Notes under the pieces: model-generated
Database searches by the model: none
Told to the model about the DNA's origin: nothing
Seen by the model: the letters and a program-made list of their open reading frames with translations, nothing else
In this document: positions 55,248 through 63,568 of the stretch, piece by piece
Numbering within the stretch: position 1 is the stretch's first letter
Layout: each line of letters opens with the position of its first letter
Made by a program: the position numbers and the translations under genes
Source: Brenneria izadpanahii
GTDB lineage: Bacteria; Pseudomonadota; Gammaproteobacteria; Enterobacterales; Enterobacteriaceae
Direction: 5' to 3'
NCBI RefSeq assembly: GCF_017569925.1
Contig: NZ_CP050854.1
Coordinates: forward strand, 3,472,001-3,536,000
Length of the DNA: 64,000 nt

Positions 55248-56492
55248 TCAGGTATCGGAGACCACGCCCGACGCCTTTGGCTTGACGGCGCTATCCGCTC
55301 CAACCTCGATTTTATTGACTCTCAGCAGCAGCAAGCTGCTTAACGCCATCAGGCAGGCGGCGAAAAACCACACCGCCGGCATGTCGTAACGGTCGGACAG
55401 ATAACCCGCCAGCACCGGAGAGATACCGCCGGCAATCATGCCGATGTTCATGACGAAACCAATGGCCGCGCCGCGAATGGAAACCGGCACCAGTTCGGAG
55501 GTAAAGGAGATCACCAGCGGAGTAATGGGATAGCCAATAAATCCGAGCAGCATCACCAGCGCCACCACCACAAAGAGCGGCAATTCAACGATCAGCGAAG
55601 CCATTAACAGCCCGCTGGCTACGGTGATCCCGATCAAAATCCATCTCTTGCGGGAAAAATTGCCTTTATCGCAGTAGCGCCCCAGCAGAAAGCCCCCCAG
55701 CGCGCCGGTCAGGCCAAGCAGGCTGGCGATCGTCCCGGCCATGCTCATCGGCATTTGTTTGGCGTTCATCAGGAAAGTCGGCGCCCACAGCAGCACGATC
55801 CACCAGCCGCACAGCAGCAGAAAATAGTAGAGCGCCATCATCACCACGGACGGGGTGCTGAACAGCAGGCTTAATGGAACCTTCTCTTTGACTACGGTTG
55901 ATTTGGCGCGAGCGGCGGCGGATTTAGGCTCGCTTTTAACCAGAATGGCGTAAAGGAGCGCCACCAGAAGCCCCAGACCGCCTGCGACGTAAAAGACCAT
56001 GCGCCAGCCGTAGACCGGCCCCAGCACCGCGCCCAGCCAGGTGCCGAAGAAACCGCCGATAGGGTAGCCCATCCAGTACAGCGACATCACGGTAGTTCGC
56101 TGTTTTTCGGTAGTAACGTTAGCCACTTCCAGCGAGGCGGCGGGCCAGAATATCCCCTCTCCGATACCGGTCATGACGCGATAAAAAATTAGCGCGGTGA
56201 GACTGCCGGCGAGTCCGGTAAATATCGTGGCGAGGGAAAACAACGTCAGCCCAAGAATTAATACCGGCTTACCGCTGAGTTTGTCGGAAATAATGCCTGA
56301 GACGAATAAAAACAGAATAAAGCCGTAAAAGAAGGAGCTGAGTAATATACCGGAGCTGCCTTTTCCCAAACCAAAATCATGAGAAATCAAGCCAATGGCT
56401 GAGGATACGGTCATTCGGTCCACTGAATACATCATATAACCGAGCCCGCAGAGGACGGACACCAATATCATTTTTTTTGTATCTGTATTCAT
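55248..56492 (-). CDS. MFS transporter, anion:cation symporter-like
   Basis: A 414-residue inner-membrane permease. GYMMYSVDRMTVSSAIGLIS and GIGEGIFWPAASLEVANVT are typical of the ACS branch (hexuronate, glucarate, phthalate carriers), and it has the usual two six-helix halves. The ATG at 56492 follows GGGGAAA. It lies in the middle of the catabolic operon and is its only transporter, so it should import the substrate, perhaps a sugar acid or glycoside. The exact cargo is unknown. Confidence 0.85.
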   Translation of the reverse strand: MNTDTKKMILVSVLCGLGYMMYSVDRMTVSSAIGLISHDFGLGKGSSGILLSSFFYGFILFLFVSGIISDKLSGKPVLILGLTLFSLATIFTGLAGSLTALIFYRVMTGIGEGIFWPAASLEVANVTTEKQRTTVMSLYWMGYPIGGFFGTWLGAVLGPVYGWRMVFYVAGGLGLLVALLYAILVKSEPKSAAARAKSTVVKEKVPLSLLFSTPSVVMMALYYFLLLCGWWIVLLWAPTFLMNAKQMPMSMAGTIASLLGLTGALGGFLLGRYCDKGNFSRKRWILIGITVASGLLMASLIVELPLFVVVALVMLLGFIGYPITPLVISFTSELVPVSIRGAAIGFVMNIGMIAGGISPVLAGYLSDRYDMPAVWFFAACLMALSSLLLLRVNKIEVGADSAVKPKASGVVSDT

Positions 56493-56601
56493 AATTTCCC
56501 CGGTTGATAATGTTAGCAACGAGAATTGAATTTCACCTCGGCAACCGGATAATGGCCGCCGATATTTTTCTATGTCGGAGATAAGGCGACGTTTCCGCAG
56601 C

Positions 56602-57450
56602 CTAGCAACACGCTAGATGACGCTGTTTACAGGTCGCCAGAACGTCGTCGGGATCGCGCAGCCACCAGTTTTTGGCCGAGAAAATCTCCACTTCGTGAAA
56701 GCCGCGGTATCCTTGCGCTTCCACCGTCCAGCGCGCCCCGCGGATATCGATAACGCCATCGCCCATCATGCCGCGATCGAGCAGCAGATCTTGCGTCGAT
56801 GCCAGCCAGTCGCAGATATGAAAAGCGAGCAGCCGCGATTTTCCGGCGCGCTTAATCTGTTGCGCGAATTTGGGGTCCCACCAGGTGTGGTAGAGATCGA
56901 CCGCGATCCCCAAACCGTCATCGCCCAGTTCGTCGCACAGATCGTTGGCTTGTTCGAGCGTGTTGACGCAGGCGCGATCGGCGGCGTACATCGGATGCAG
57001 CGGCTCGATAGCCAACGGCATAGACACCGAACGCGAATACTCCAGCATCGCCGCCAGCCCATCCCGCACCTGCACACGGGCCTGACCGAGATCCTTGCTG
57101 CCTTCCGGCAGGCCGCCGACCACCAGCACCAGGCACTGCGCGTTCAACTCCAGCGCTTCATCCACCGCACGGCGGTTATCGTCATCGTTGCGGCGGCGCT
57201 GCTGCTCGGTCGCGCCGGGAAACATGCCGCCGCGGCAGTAGCCGGTCACCGTCAACTGGTGACTGCGGATACGGCGCGCGGCTTCCTTCACGCCAAGGGC
57301 ATGCGTTTGATCGCGCCACGGGGAAATGCCGCGGATCTCATGACGGGCGCAGCCGTCAATGATTTTATCGAGCGTCCACTGCTGACGAACCGTGGCCGTA
57401 TTCAGTGAAAGCAGATTGGCGTCGGGCTGTTGGTTGTGATGTTCAGACAT
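56602..57450 (-). CDS. Sugar phosphate isomerase/epimerase (TIM-barrel, AP-endonuclease-2 family)
   Basis: A 282-residue TIM-barrel protein of the IolE/xylose-isomerase-like family. Conserved positions appear as LAIEPLHP (metal-binding Glu), IAVDLYHTWWDP (Asp and His), LAFHICDW (His, Asp) and GYRGFHEVEIFS (Glu), which together form the divalent-metal site. Members isomerise or epimerise sugars or cyclitol intermediates or dehydrate keto-inositols. GAGGAG precedes the ATG. It overlaps neither neighbour but is tightly packed between the Gfo/Idh gene and the permease. Substrate unknown. Confidence 0.85.
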   Translation of the reverse strand: MSEHHNQQPDANLLSLNTATVRQQWTLDKIIDGCARHEIRGISPWRDQTHALGVKEAARRIRSHQLTVTGYCRGGMFPGATEQQRRRNDDDNRRAVDEALELNAQCLVLVVGGLPEGSKDLGQARVQVRDGLAAMLEYSRSVSMPLAIEPLHPMYAADRACVNTLEQANDLCDELGDDGLGIAVDLYHTWWDPKFAQQIKRAGKSRLLAFHICDWLASTQDLLLDRGMMGDGVIDIRGARWTVEAQGYRGFHEVEIFSAKNWWLRDPDDVLATCKQRHLACC

Positions 57451-57475
57451 CGGTATGACTCCTCATTCAGCGCCA

Positions 57476-58630
57476 TCATTTATGGTTCAACGCGGGAACG
57501 TCTATCCAGCGGCGTTCGCGCCAGCTTTGCAGCGCAAGCTCCACCAACTGCACCCCTTTCGCCCCTTCCAGCAGATTCCATTTGAAATCCCCCTCGCCCC
57601 ACACATGGCGCAGGAACAGCTCCCATTGCGCTTTGAAAGCGTTGTCATAGATTTGATTTTCAGGCATCAACGCCCAGTCTTGATAAAAGTCATGGGTTTG
57701 ACGGACATCGGGATTCCACACCGGTTTGGGGGTATTGACGCTGGACTGGGTACGGCAGTCTGTCAGACCGGCCACGGCGGAACCATTGACGCCGTCCACT
57801 TGAAAAGTAACCAGATCATCGCGCCGAACGCGCACGCACCACGAGCTATTGATTTGCACCACCACGCCGTTGCGCAGTTCAAACGTGGCATAGGCCGCAT
57901 CGTCGGCCGTTGCGGCGTAAGGCTGGCCGTTTTCATCCCAGCGCCGCGGGATATGCGTCGCGCCGAAACAGCTCAGACTTTTTATTTCGCCGAACAGATT
58001 GTCGATGACGTAACGCCAGTGGCAAACCATATCCAGAATGATGCCGCCGCCATCCTGCCGACGGTAATTCCAGGAAGGACGCTGGGCGGGCTGTAAATCG
58101 CCGTCAAAAACCCAGTAGCCGAATTCGCCGCGCACGGAAAGCACTTTGCCGAAAAAGCCGGATTGGTTCAGCATCTGTAGTTTCTGTAAACCGGGCAGCC
58201 AGAGTTTGTCCTGCACAACGCCGTGCTTCACCCCGCGTTCTTCGGCGAAGCGATAGAGATCGAGCGCCTCCTCCAGACCGACCGCGACGGGCTTTTCGCT
58301 GTAGATATGCTTGCCGGCGGCGATCGCTCGCTTCAATAGTCCCGGACGGGCCTGCGTCGTGGCGGCGTCAAAAAAAATAACGTCCTGCGGATTGCCGAGC
58401 GCCTGCTCCAGATCGGTCGTCCAGCGTTCTATCCGGTACTTGCGGGCAAGCGCGGCGACTTTCTCTTCATTGCGGCCCACCAAAATGGGATCGGGCATTA
58501 ATCGATCGCCGTTCGCCAACGCCACGCCGCCCTGCTGGCGAATCGCGACGATGGAACGAATCAGATGCTGGTTTTTCCCCATGCGGCCGGTAACGCCATG
58601 CATGATAATGCCAATAGAGTGTGTCGCCAT
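57476..58630 (-). CDS. Gfo/Idh/MocA family oxidoreductase
   Basis: A 384-residue NAD(P)-dependent dehydrogenase. The N-terminal Rossmann part is atypical (IGIIMHGVTGRMGKNQH, in place of GxGxxG), which recalls dapB-like loops, but the rest is standard: KHIYSEKPVAVGLEEAL holds the catalytic EKP lysine and GGGIILDMVCHWRYVIDNL the later Asp and His. It oxidises a hydroxyl of a sugar, cyclitol or glycoside to a ketone or reverses this. GGGGGAG precedes the ATG. Second gene of the operon. Confidence 0.87.
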   Translation of the reverse strand: MATHSIGIIMHGVTGRMGKNQHLIRSIVAIRQQGGVALANGDRLMPDPILVGRNEEKVAALARKYRIERWTTDLEQALGNPQDVIFFDAATTQARPGLLKRAIAAGKHIYSEKPVAVGLEEALDLYRFAEERGVKHGVVQDKLWLPGLQKLQMLNQSGFFGKVLSVRGEFGYWVFDGDLQPAQRPSWNYRRQDGGGIILDMVCHWRYVIDNLFGEIKSLSCFGATHIPRRWDENGQPYAATADDAAYATFELRNGVVVQINSSWCVRVRRDDLVTFQVDGVNGSAVAGLTDCRTQSSVNTPKPVWNPDVRQTHDFYQDWALMPENQIYDNAFKAQWELFLRHVWGEGDFKWNLLEGAKGVQLVELALQSWRERRWIDVPALNHK

Positions 58631-58688
58631 TGATAGCTCCCCCTGGAGTTCTGATTAACGCTTTCGCGATAACTAGTTGTTATTTTTA

Positions 58689-59477
58689 TTAAAAATGCGG
58701 GACATTCAGCCCACCGTCGACGTTGATGATTTGCCCGACGGTAAACGGCAGTTTCCCCGCCGCCGCGGTCTGCACCGCCAGAGCGACATCCTGCGTTTCC
58801 CCCCAGCGCTTCATCGGCACCAGCCCATCGGCAATCTGTCGGTCGTATTTAGGCTTCACCACGCGGGTCATATCCGTGTTGATAATGCCGGGCCGGATCT
58901 CATAAACGCCGATCCCTTCTTCGGCCAAACGTAAGGCGAAAAGCTGGGTGACCATGCTGGCCGCCGCTTTGGAGATACAGTATTCGGCGCGGCTGATCGA
59001 CAGGATCGAGGCGCTGCATGAAGTGATATTGATGATGCTGCGGTGGCGCCCGTTAAGCTCGCCCTGTTGCAGCATGACGCGCGCGGCGCGCTGGCTGAGA
59101 AAAAACATCGCCTGCGCATTGACATCCAGGCAGTACTGATAGTTTTCGGCGCTGACGTCCAGCAAATCGCCACGCTGTTTGGCGGCGGTGCCGGCATTAT
59201 TGACCAGACAATCCAACCTGCCCCAGCGTTCAAGAATCCGATCCAGCATCGGTTGATGTTGTTCAAGCTGCGCCACGTTGCCGGAGCAAGCTATCGCCTC
59301 TACGCCGTACCCTGCGAGAAGATCGACCAATTCCTGCTGGCGCAGCACGCCTTCAGGGGTATCCCGTCCGTTGATCGCCACATTGAATCCCTGTTTAGCC
59401 AGTTCAATGGCGCACTGCCTGCCAATTCCCCGCGTAGAGCCGGTAATCAGCGCCACTGGGCGAGTTGTTGTCGTCAT
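58689..59477 (-). CDS. Short-chain dehydrogenase/reductase
   Basis: A 262-residue classical SDR. TGSTRGIGRQ is the cofactor loop, NNAG the structural motif, and the catalytic triad is in ITSCSAS and YCISK (Tyr-x3-Lys), with RPGIINTDMT after it. It reduces or oxidises a carbonyl/alcohol with NAD(P)H, probably a sugar or polyol intermediate. It is the first gene of the operon, with GGAGAA before the ATG and two palindromic operators about 40 and 110 bp upstream, divergent from the TetR gene. Confidence 0.92.
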   Translation of the reverse strand: MTTTTRPVALITGSTRGIGRQCAIELAKQGFNVAINGRDTPEGVLRQQELVDLLAGYGVEAIACSGNVAQLEQHQPMLDRILERWGRLDCLVNNAGTAAKQRGDLLDVSAENYQYCLDVNAQAMFFLSQRAARVMLQQGELNGRHRSIINITSCSASILSISRAEYCISKAAASMVTQLFALRLAEEGIGVYEIRPGIINTDMTRVVKPKYDRQIADGLVPMKRWGETQDVALAVQTAAAGKLPFTVGQIINVDGGLNVPHF

Positions 59478-59515
59478 ACGTTCTCCATATCTTTATTATT
59501 CAATACGTTATAATC

Positions 59516-59531
59516 AACCAACCGTTTGGTT
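59516..59531. promoter_or_regulatory. Palindrome 1, probable TetR operator
   Basis: AACCAA-CCGT-TTGGTT, perfect six-base arms, 39 bp before the SDR start, where a repressor would block the operon promoter. It shares the AACCA/TGGTT half-sites of the second palindrome. Confidence 0.7.
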
Positions 59532-59584
59532 ATTTGACGATTCTAGAGCGTGTTCAGGACAAAAAAAATGATCCAACTCGCATA

Positions 59585-59602
59585 ATCAACCAGATGGTTG
59601 AT
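59585..59602. promoter_or_regulatory. Palindrome 2, probable TetR operator
   Basis: ATCAACCA-GA-TGGTTGAT, perfect eight-base arms. Its centre lies 70 bp from that of palindrome 1. Two related sites in one divergent region suggest control of both directions. Confidence 0.7.
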
Positions 59603-59877
59603 ACATTTTTGAGCAGGATCACAATGTCGATCATTGCGCGGATCGTTGGGTTTTATACCGCCGCCGCACCTTGCCGGTTTGCCGCTTTCATTCGGGCTCC
59701 AGGGAAAAGTTTAAAAATCGGCGCCTGGCGCTTCACGCCGTGCGCCATGATGAGTTTGTCGCCAAACTTAGCGCCGGTCATTGTTATTGCGCCCTTGCGC
59801 TATGGTAGGATTAGGCGCGTTATCAATGGTTTTTCGCTGGCAAAAAATACATCTGATCAATACTTTGAGGTGGCGGC

Positions 59878-60534
59878 GTGGCAGAAACAGCAAAATCTAA
59901 ACGTAAACGTGACCCGGCGCTTACCCAGGCGAGGATCCTGGCCGCGGCAAGCAAAGAATTTGCGGAGAAAGGATTTGACGGCGCCCGCGTTGAGCAAATC
60001 GCCAGTCAGGCGGATATCAACAAACAGCTTATTTATCATTATTTCAATAATAAAGATGAGCTGTTCACCCGCGTGCTGGAAGACGCCTATCGGGGAATTC
60101 GCAAGGAAGAGGCGGCGCTGCAACTGGACCATCTGCCGGCGGATCAGGCGATCCTGCAACTGGTGGACTTCACCTGGCATTACTATCTGGAGCATCCCGA
60201 ATTTATTCGGCTGCTAAGTAGTGAAAACCAGCAAAAAGCCCGTCATCTGAAAGCCTCGCGCAATATCGACGATATCAATCTAAGCTGGCAAGGGATCTCG
60301 CAGTCGCTCATCGAGCGCGGCGAACGGGAAGGGACCGTAAAAGCCGGGCTGGACGCCATGCAGTTGAATATTTCTATTTCCGCTCTCGGTTTTTTCTATC
60401 TGATAAACTGTTCCACTCTCTCCATCGTCTACCAGCAGGATCTCACCGCGCCGGAAGCGTTGGATAACCGGTTGGCCGCAATGCGGGACGCCATCGCCTG
60501 CTGGATACGGCCAACGCCATCACCCGCTTACTGA
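59878..60534 (+). CDS. TetR-family regulator (RutR-like)
   Basis: A 218-residue repressor starting at GTG 59878 with GAGG upstream. Helix-turn-helix at ~18-65: ILAAASKEFAEKGFDGARVE and INKQLIYHYFNNKDELF, the latter near-identical to RutR-type regulators. The C-terminal domain has the general TetR-C layout. It is divergent from the five-gene catabolic operon, with two palindromes between, so it presumably represses that operon and responds to its substrate. Its end overlaps the convergent endonuclease-fold gene by seven bases. Confidence 0.9.
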   Translation: MAETAKSKRKRDPALTQARILAAASKEFAEKGFDGARVEQIASQADINKQLIYHYFNNKDELFTRVLEDAYRGIRKEEAALQLDHLPADQAILQLVDFTWHYYLEHPEFIRLLSSENQQKARHLKASRNIDDINLSWQGISQSLIERGEREGTVKAGLDAMQLNISISALGFFYLINCSTLSIVYQQDLTAPEALDNRLAAMRDAIACWIRPTPSPAY

Positions 60535-61391
60535 ACCTCCACCCACAGCGGATAATGATCGGAACCCTGGCCGTCGGTATTCGCCCAGCAGCGGCGCACC
60601 CGCCGGCCCAACGTCGGCGTCAGCAGACAGTGATCGATACGCCCGCCCGCATTCGGATGGGTGACGCCGCTCTCTTCCGCCTGCCCCGCCGCTACCCAGG
60701 CGTCCATCAGGCCGTTATGACGGATCAGCCGGCCGTGTTCCGGCGATACCGGCCCTATCAACCGGCTATACTCCCGGCTGCCCGGCAGAAAATTCAGATC
60801 CCCCATCAGAATCATCTCCGCGGGCATCGGCGGCATGCCGCCTTCCGTCCAGCCCGCGCGGGGATCGGGATGTCCGCCGCACCAGGCGCCGCCTTCATCC
60901 GGCGCCTGAGCGAAAATCGACAGCATCGCCTCTATCTGCGGCAGGCGCGTTTCCGCGCACAGGTGGCTCAGGTGAGTGTTGTACACGCGCAATGCCGACG
61001 CGCCGGTATCGATCACCGCTTCCAGCACCCCTTGCTGAATGGAGTGCTGAGTCAGCGTGCCGAACTTCGGCAACGGGAAATTACGGCTGGAAATAATCGG
61101 CCAGCGGGAAAGCGTCAGCGTGCCGAACTGACGGCGGCGGTTATGCACCCGGCCGTCGGCTTCCACGACGCTGGCGTCCATATCGAGGTTGGCGCCGTAT
61201 ACCCAGTAATAGTTTTTCAGCAGTTCCCCAAACTCCGCGGCTTCATCCCGCATGCCTGAACGCTGCCAGAAACGCTCGACCTCCTGCATGCAGATAATAT
61301 CCGCCCCCTGCACCTCATCGGCGATGCGCGCCAAATCGTAACGGCCGTCGCGGCCAAGGCCGTACTGTATGTTGTAGCTGACAATAAGCAT
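60528..61391 (-). CDS. Endonuclease/exonuclease/phosphatase-family protein
   Basis: A 287-residue metal-dependent phosphodiesterase fold. Motifs in order: SYNIQYG, CMQEVE (metal Glu), YNTHLSHL, LMGDLNFLPGS (GDxN) and the C-terminal GSDHYPLWVEV (SDH). All catalytic positions are present. Without a signal peptide it is cytoplasmic. It lies 11 bp after the ABC-transporter ATPase gene on the same strand, so it probably cleaves a phosphodiester brought in by that importer, as glycerophosphodiesterases do with the Ugp system. Confidence 0.85.
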   Translation of the reverse strand: MLIVSYNIQYGLGRDGRYDLARIADEVQGADIICMQEVERFWQRSGMRDEAAEFGELLKNYYWVYGANLDMDASVVEADGRVHNRRRQFGTLTLSRWPIISSRNFPLPKFGTLTQHSIQQGVLEAVIDTGASALRVYNTHLSHLCAETRLPQIEAMLSIFAQAPDEGGAWCGGHPDPRAGWTEGGMPPMPAEMILMGDLNFLPGSREYSRLIGPVSPEHGRLIRHNGLMDAWVAAGQAEESGVTHPNAGGRIDHCLLTPTLGRRVRRCWANTDGQGSDHYPLWVEVQ

Positions 61392-61402
61392 GATTTAACC
61401 TG

Positions 61403-62518
61403 TTACCAAAGAGAGTTAGCCTGCCGTTTGGCAGGACGTTGATCGGAAGAAAGAAAAGAAACGGCCGCGCCGGGCAGACGATAGCCATCGGCGTCAAACA
61501 GCAGCAGCGACGCATACGGCAGCGACACGCCGAGCGACGCGCCGGGGCCGTACTGCGCCGCCGCGCCGGCCACCAGCGCCTGGAGCGATCCCAACGGCGT
61601 ATGCAGACGGTACAGCACTTCCCGGCCCATCGGCTCCACCTGTTCGATAACCCCGTCCAGAACGCCGCCGCCCGCCGCGGTCAGCGAGACATCCTCCGGA
61701 CGAATGCCCAGCGTCAGCGCTCCGCGATAAGGCTGCGATAGCCAGAGACGGCATTCGCCCACCTGCGCTTCATCGCCGCTCGCCGCCCCCGGCAGCAGGG
61801 TGATGGGCGGCGAACCGATAAAGCCGGCGACAAAGGTATTGGCCGGCTGACGGTACAGCGCTTCCGGCGTACCGATCTGTTCCACCCGGCCTTTGTTCAT
61901 GCAGATAATGCGGCTGGCCATAGTCATGGCCTCGATCTGATCGTGCGTCACCATCAGCGTGGTGGCGCCGGTACGGGCATGAATGGCTTTCAATTCCGCC
62001 CGCATCGCCATACGCAGCGTGGCGTCCAGATTGGACAGCGGTTCATCCAGCAACAGCAGCGACGGCTGCTTGACCAGCGCCCGCGCCAACGCCACCCGCT
62101 GCTGCTGTCCGCCGGATAGCTGCGACGGTTTGCGATCCAGCAACTCATCCACCATGACCAGCTCCGCCGCCTCGCGGATGCGCCGCTCGCTCAGTTGCCG
62201 ATCGACCGGCTTAAAACGCAGCGGGAAAGCGATGTTGTCATAGACATTCAGATGCGGGTACAGCGCGTAGGACTGAAAGACCACGCCGACATTGCGGTCG
62301 CGGGCATCGACGCCGTTGACCGATTGACCGTCAAACAGGATGCGTCCCTGCGTCGGCGCATAAAGCCCGGCCAGCAGAAACAGCGTCGTGGATTTGCCGC
62401 AGCCCGACGGACCGAGGATCGCCACAAATTCGCCATCGTCGATAGTCAGATCGACGGGATGCAGCACCTGTGTATCGCCCCAGGCTTTCGCCACCCCTTC
62501 AAGAACAATTTCCGCCAT
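61403..62518 (-). CDS. ABC importer ATP-binding protein (UgpC/MalK-like)
   Basis: A 371-residue ATPase of the carbohydrate uptake CUT1 family. Walker A GPSGCGKST, signature LSGGQQQR, Walker B LLLLDEPLSNLD and the switch histidine in MVTHDQ are intact. The C-terminal ~130 residues are TOBE/regulatory domains (TLGIRPEDVSL). It energises the two permeases encoded just upstream; its ATG lies at the end of the upstream permease gene. Substrate by family: glycerol-3-phosphate, phosphodiesters or oligosaccharides. Confidence 0.93.
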   Translation of the reverse strand: MAEIVLEGVAKAWGDTQVLHPVDLTIDDGEFVAILGPSGCGKSTTLFLLAGLYAPTQGRILFDGQSVNGVDARDRNVGVVFQSYALYPHLNVYDNIAFPLRFKPVDRQLSERRIREAAELVMVDELLDRKPSQLSGGQQQRVALARALVKQPSLLLLDEPLSNLDATLRMAMRAELKAIHARTGATTLMVTHDQIEAMTMASRIICMNKGRVEQIGTPEALYRQPANTFVAGFIGSPPITLLPGAASGDEAQVGECRLWLSQPYRGALTLGIRPEDVSLTAAGGGVLDGVIEQVEPMGREVLYRLHTPLGSLQALVAGAAAQYGPGASLGVSLPYASLLLFDADGYRLPGAAVSFLSSDQRPAKRQANSLW

Positions 62519-62521
62519 GAT

Positions 62522-63568
62522 TCAACCCTTGATTCCACCGACGCTCATCTGCGTCAGATATTTTTGCGTAAACAGATACAGCACGATCACCGGCAGGATG
62601 TAGATAATGCCGACGGCGGCGATCAGGCCGGAATCCGCCCCCATGCTGTCTTGCGATGTCCAGAACAGATACAGGCTCATGGTCATCCGGTTGCTGTCGA
62701 TCAGCAGGGTGCGCACGAAGATGTACTCCTCCCACCCGCGCAGAAACGCGAAGGTGGCGATGGCAATCACGCCGCCGACCACCTGCGGCAGCACCACCAT
62801 CCGAAAAGCCTGAAAACGGCTGGCGCCGTCGGTAATGGCGCTCATTTCGATGTTCCAGGAGACGCCGTCGAAGAAGCCCTTCATCACAAAGATGGCGAAC
62901 GGCAGTTCCAGCGCGCACATCACCAGCATCACGCCGAACAGGCTGTTCAACATTCCCATCCAGTAAATCTGGATGAAAATAGCCACCGTCAGCGCCATCA
63001 CCGGAAAGGCGTGCAGCAGCAACAGCGTTTTCAACATGCCTTCACGCCGCCGGAATCCCAGGCGGGACAAGGCGTAAGCGGCGGGCACCGCCAGCAGCGT
63101 CACCAACAGCGTATGCCCGGCGGCGAACAGAAAGGAGTTGCCCAACGCGGCCCAGATCGACGGCAGCGTATTACTTTTCGCGCCCGCCGCCTGTATGTCC
63201 GGGTTCCATAAAAAACGGTAGTTGTGCAGCGTGAGCTGCGGCGCCACCAGTAGAACCAGCAGCAGCAGCGCCATCAGCCCGACCATCCAGCGCAGGCGCG
63301 CGATATGGGTTTCATTGCGCACCCGGCAGGCGATGACCATCAGCAGCGCAAACGCCAGCCCCGCGATGGCCAGCAACTGCCACAACACATGAAATTCGGC
63401 GCTGCCGTCGCGGTTGGTGAACGAGATCGCCAACAGCCACAGATAAGGCACAAACACCGGAATGGAAACCAGCGTCAGGAAGGCGATCACCCCGCTCATA
63501 AAACCCAGCCGGTTCCAGCGCGAACGCGCCGCCCGGCGCGCCCAGTCAATACGAACAACATCGGTCAT
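62522..63568 (-). CDS. ABC importer permease (UgpE/MalG-like)
   Basis: A 348-residue inner-membrane permease, longer than MalG/UgpE (about 280-300) because of an extra pair of N-terminal hydrophobic segments. The EAA loop that docks the ATPase is near AITDGASRFQAFRMVVLPQVV. It is translationally coupled to its partner permease: its ATG overlaps the previous stop (ATGA), and it ends three bases before the ATPase gene. It forms the translocation channel with the permease encoded at 63565. Confidence 0.9.
   Translation of the reverse strand: MTDVVRIDWARRAARSRWNRLGFMSGVIAFLTLVSIPVFVPYLWLLAISFTNRDGSAEFHVLWQLLAIAGLAFALLMVIACRVRNETHIARLRWMVGLMALLLLVLLVAPQLTLHNYRFLWNPDIQAAGAKSNTLPSIWAALGNSFLFAAGHTLLVTLLAVPAAYALSRLGFRRREGMLKTLLLLHAFPVMALTVAIFIQIYWMGMLNSLFGVMLVMCALELPFAIFVMKGFFDGVSWNIEMSAITDGASRFQAFRMVVLPQVVGGVIAIATFAFLRGWEEYIFVRTLLIDSNRMTMSLYLFWTSQDSMGADSGLIAAVGIIYILPVIVLYLFTQKYLTQMSVGGIKG

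Noticed and set aside
53117..59477. C-glycoside deglycosidase (Dgp/Car) system
   Set aside because: A Gfo/Idh protein and a TIM-barrel protein are present, but the small beta subunit is missing and the flavoprotein is SdhA-like, not the GMC type.
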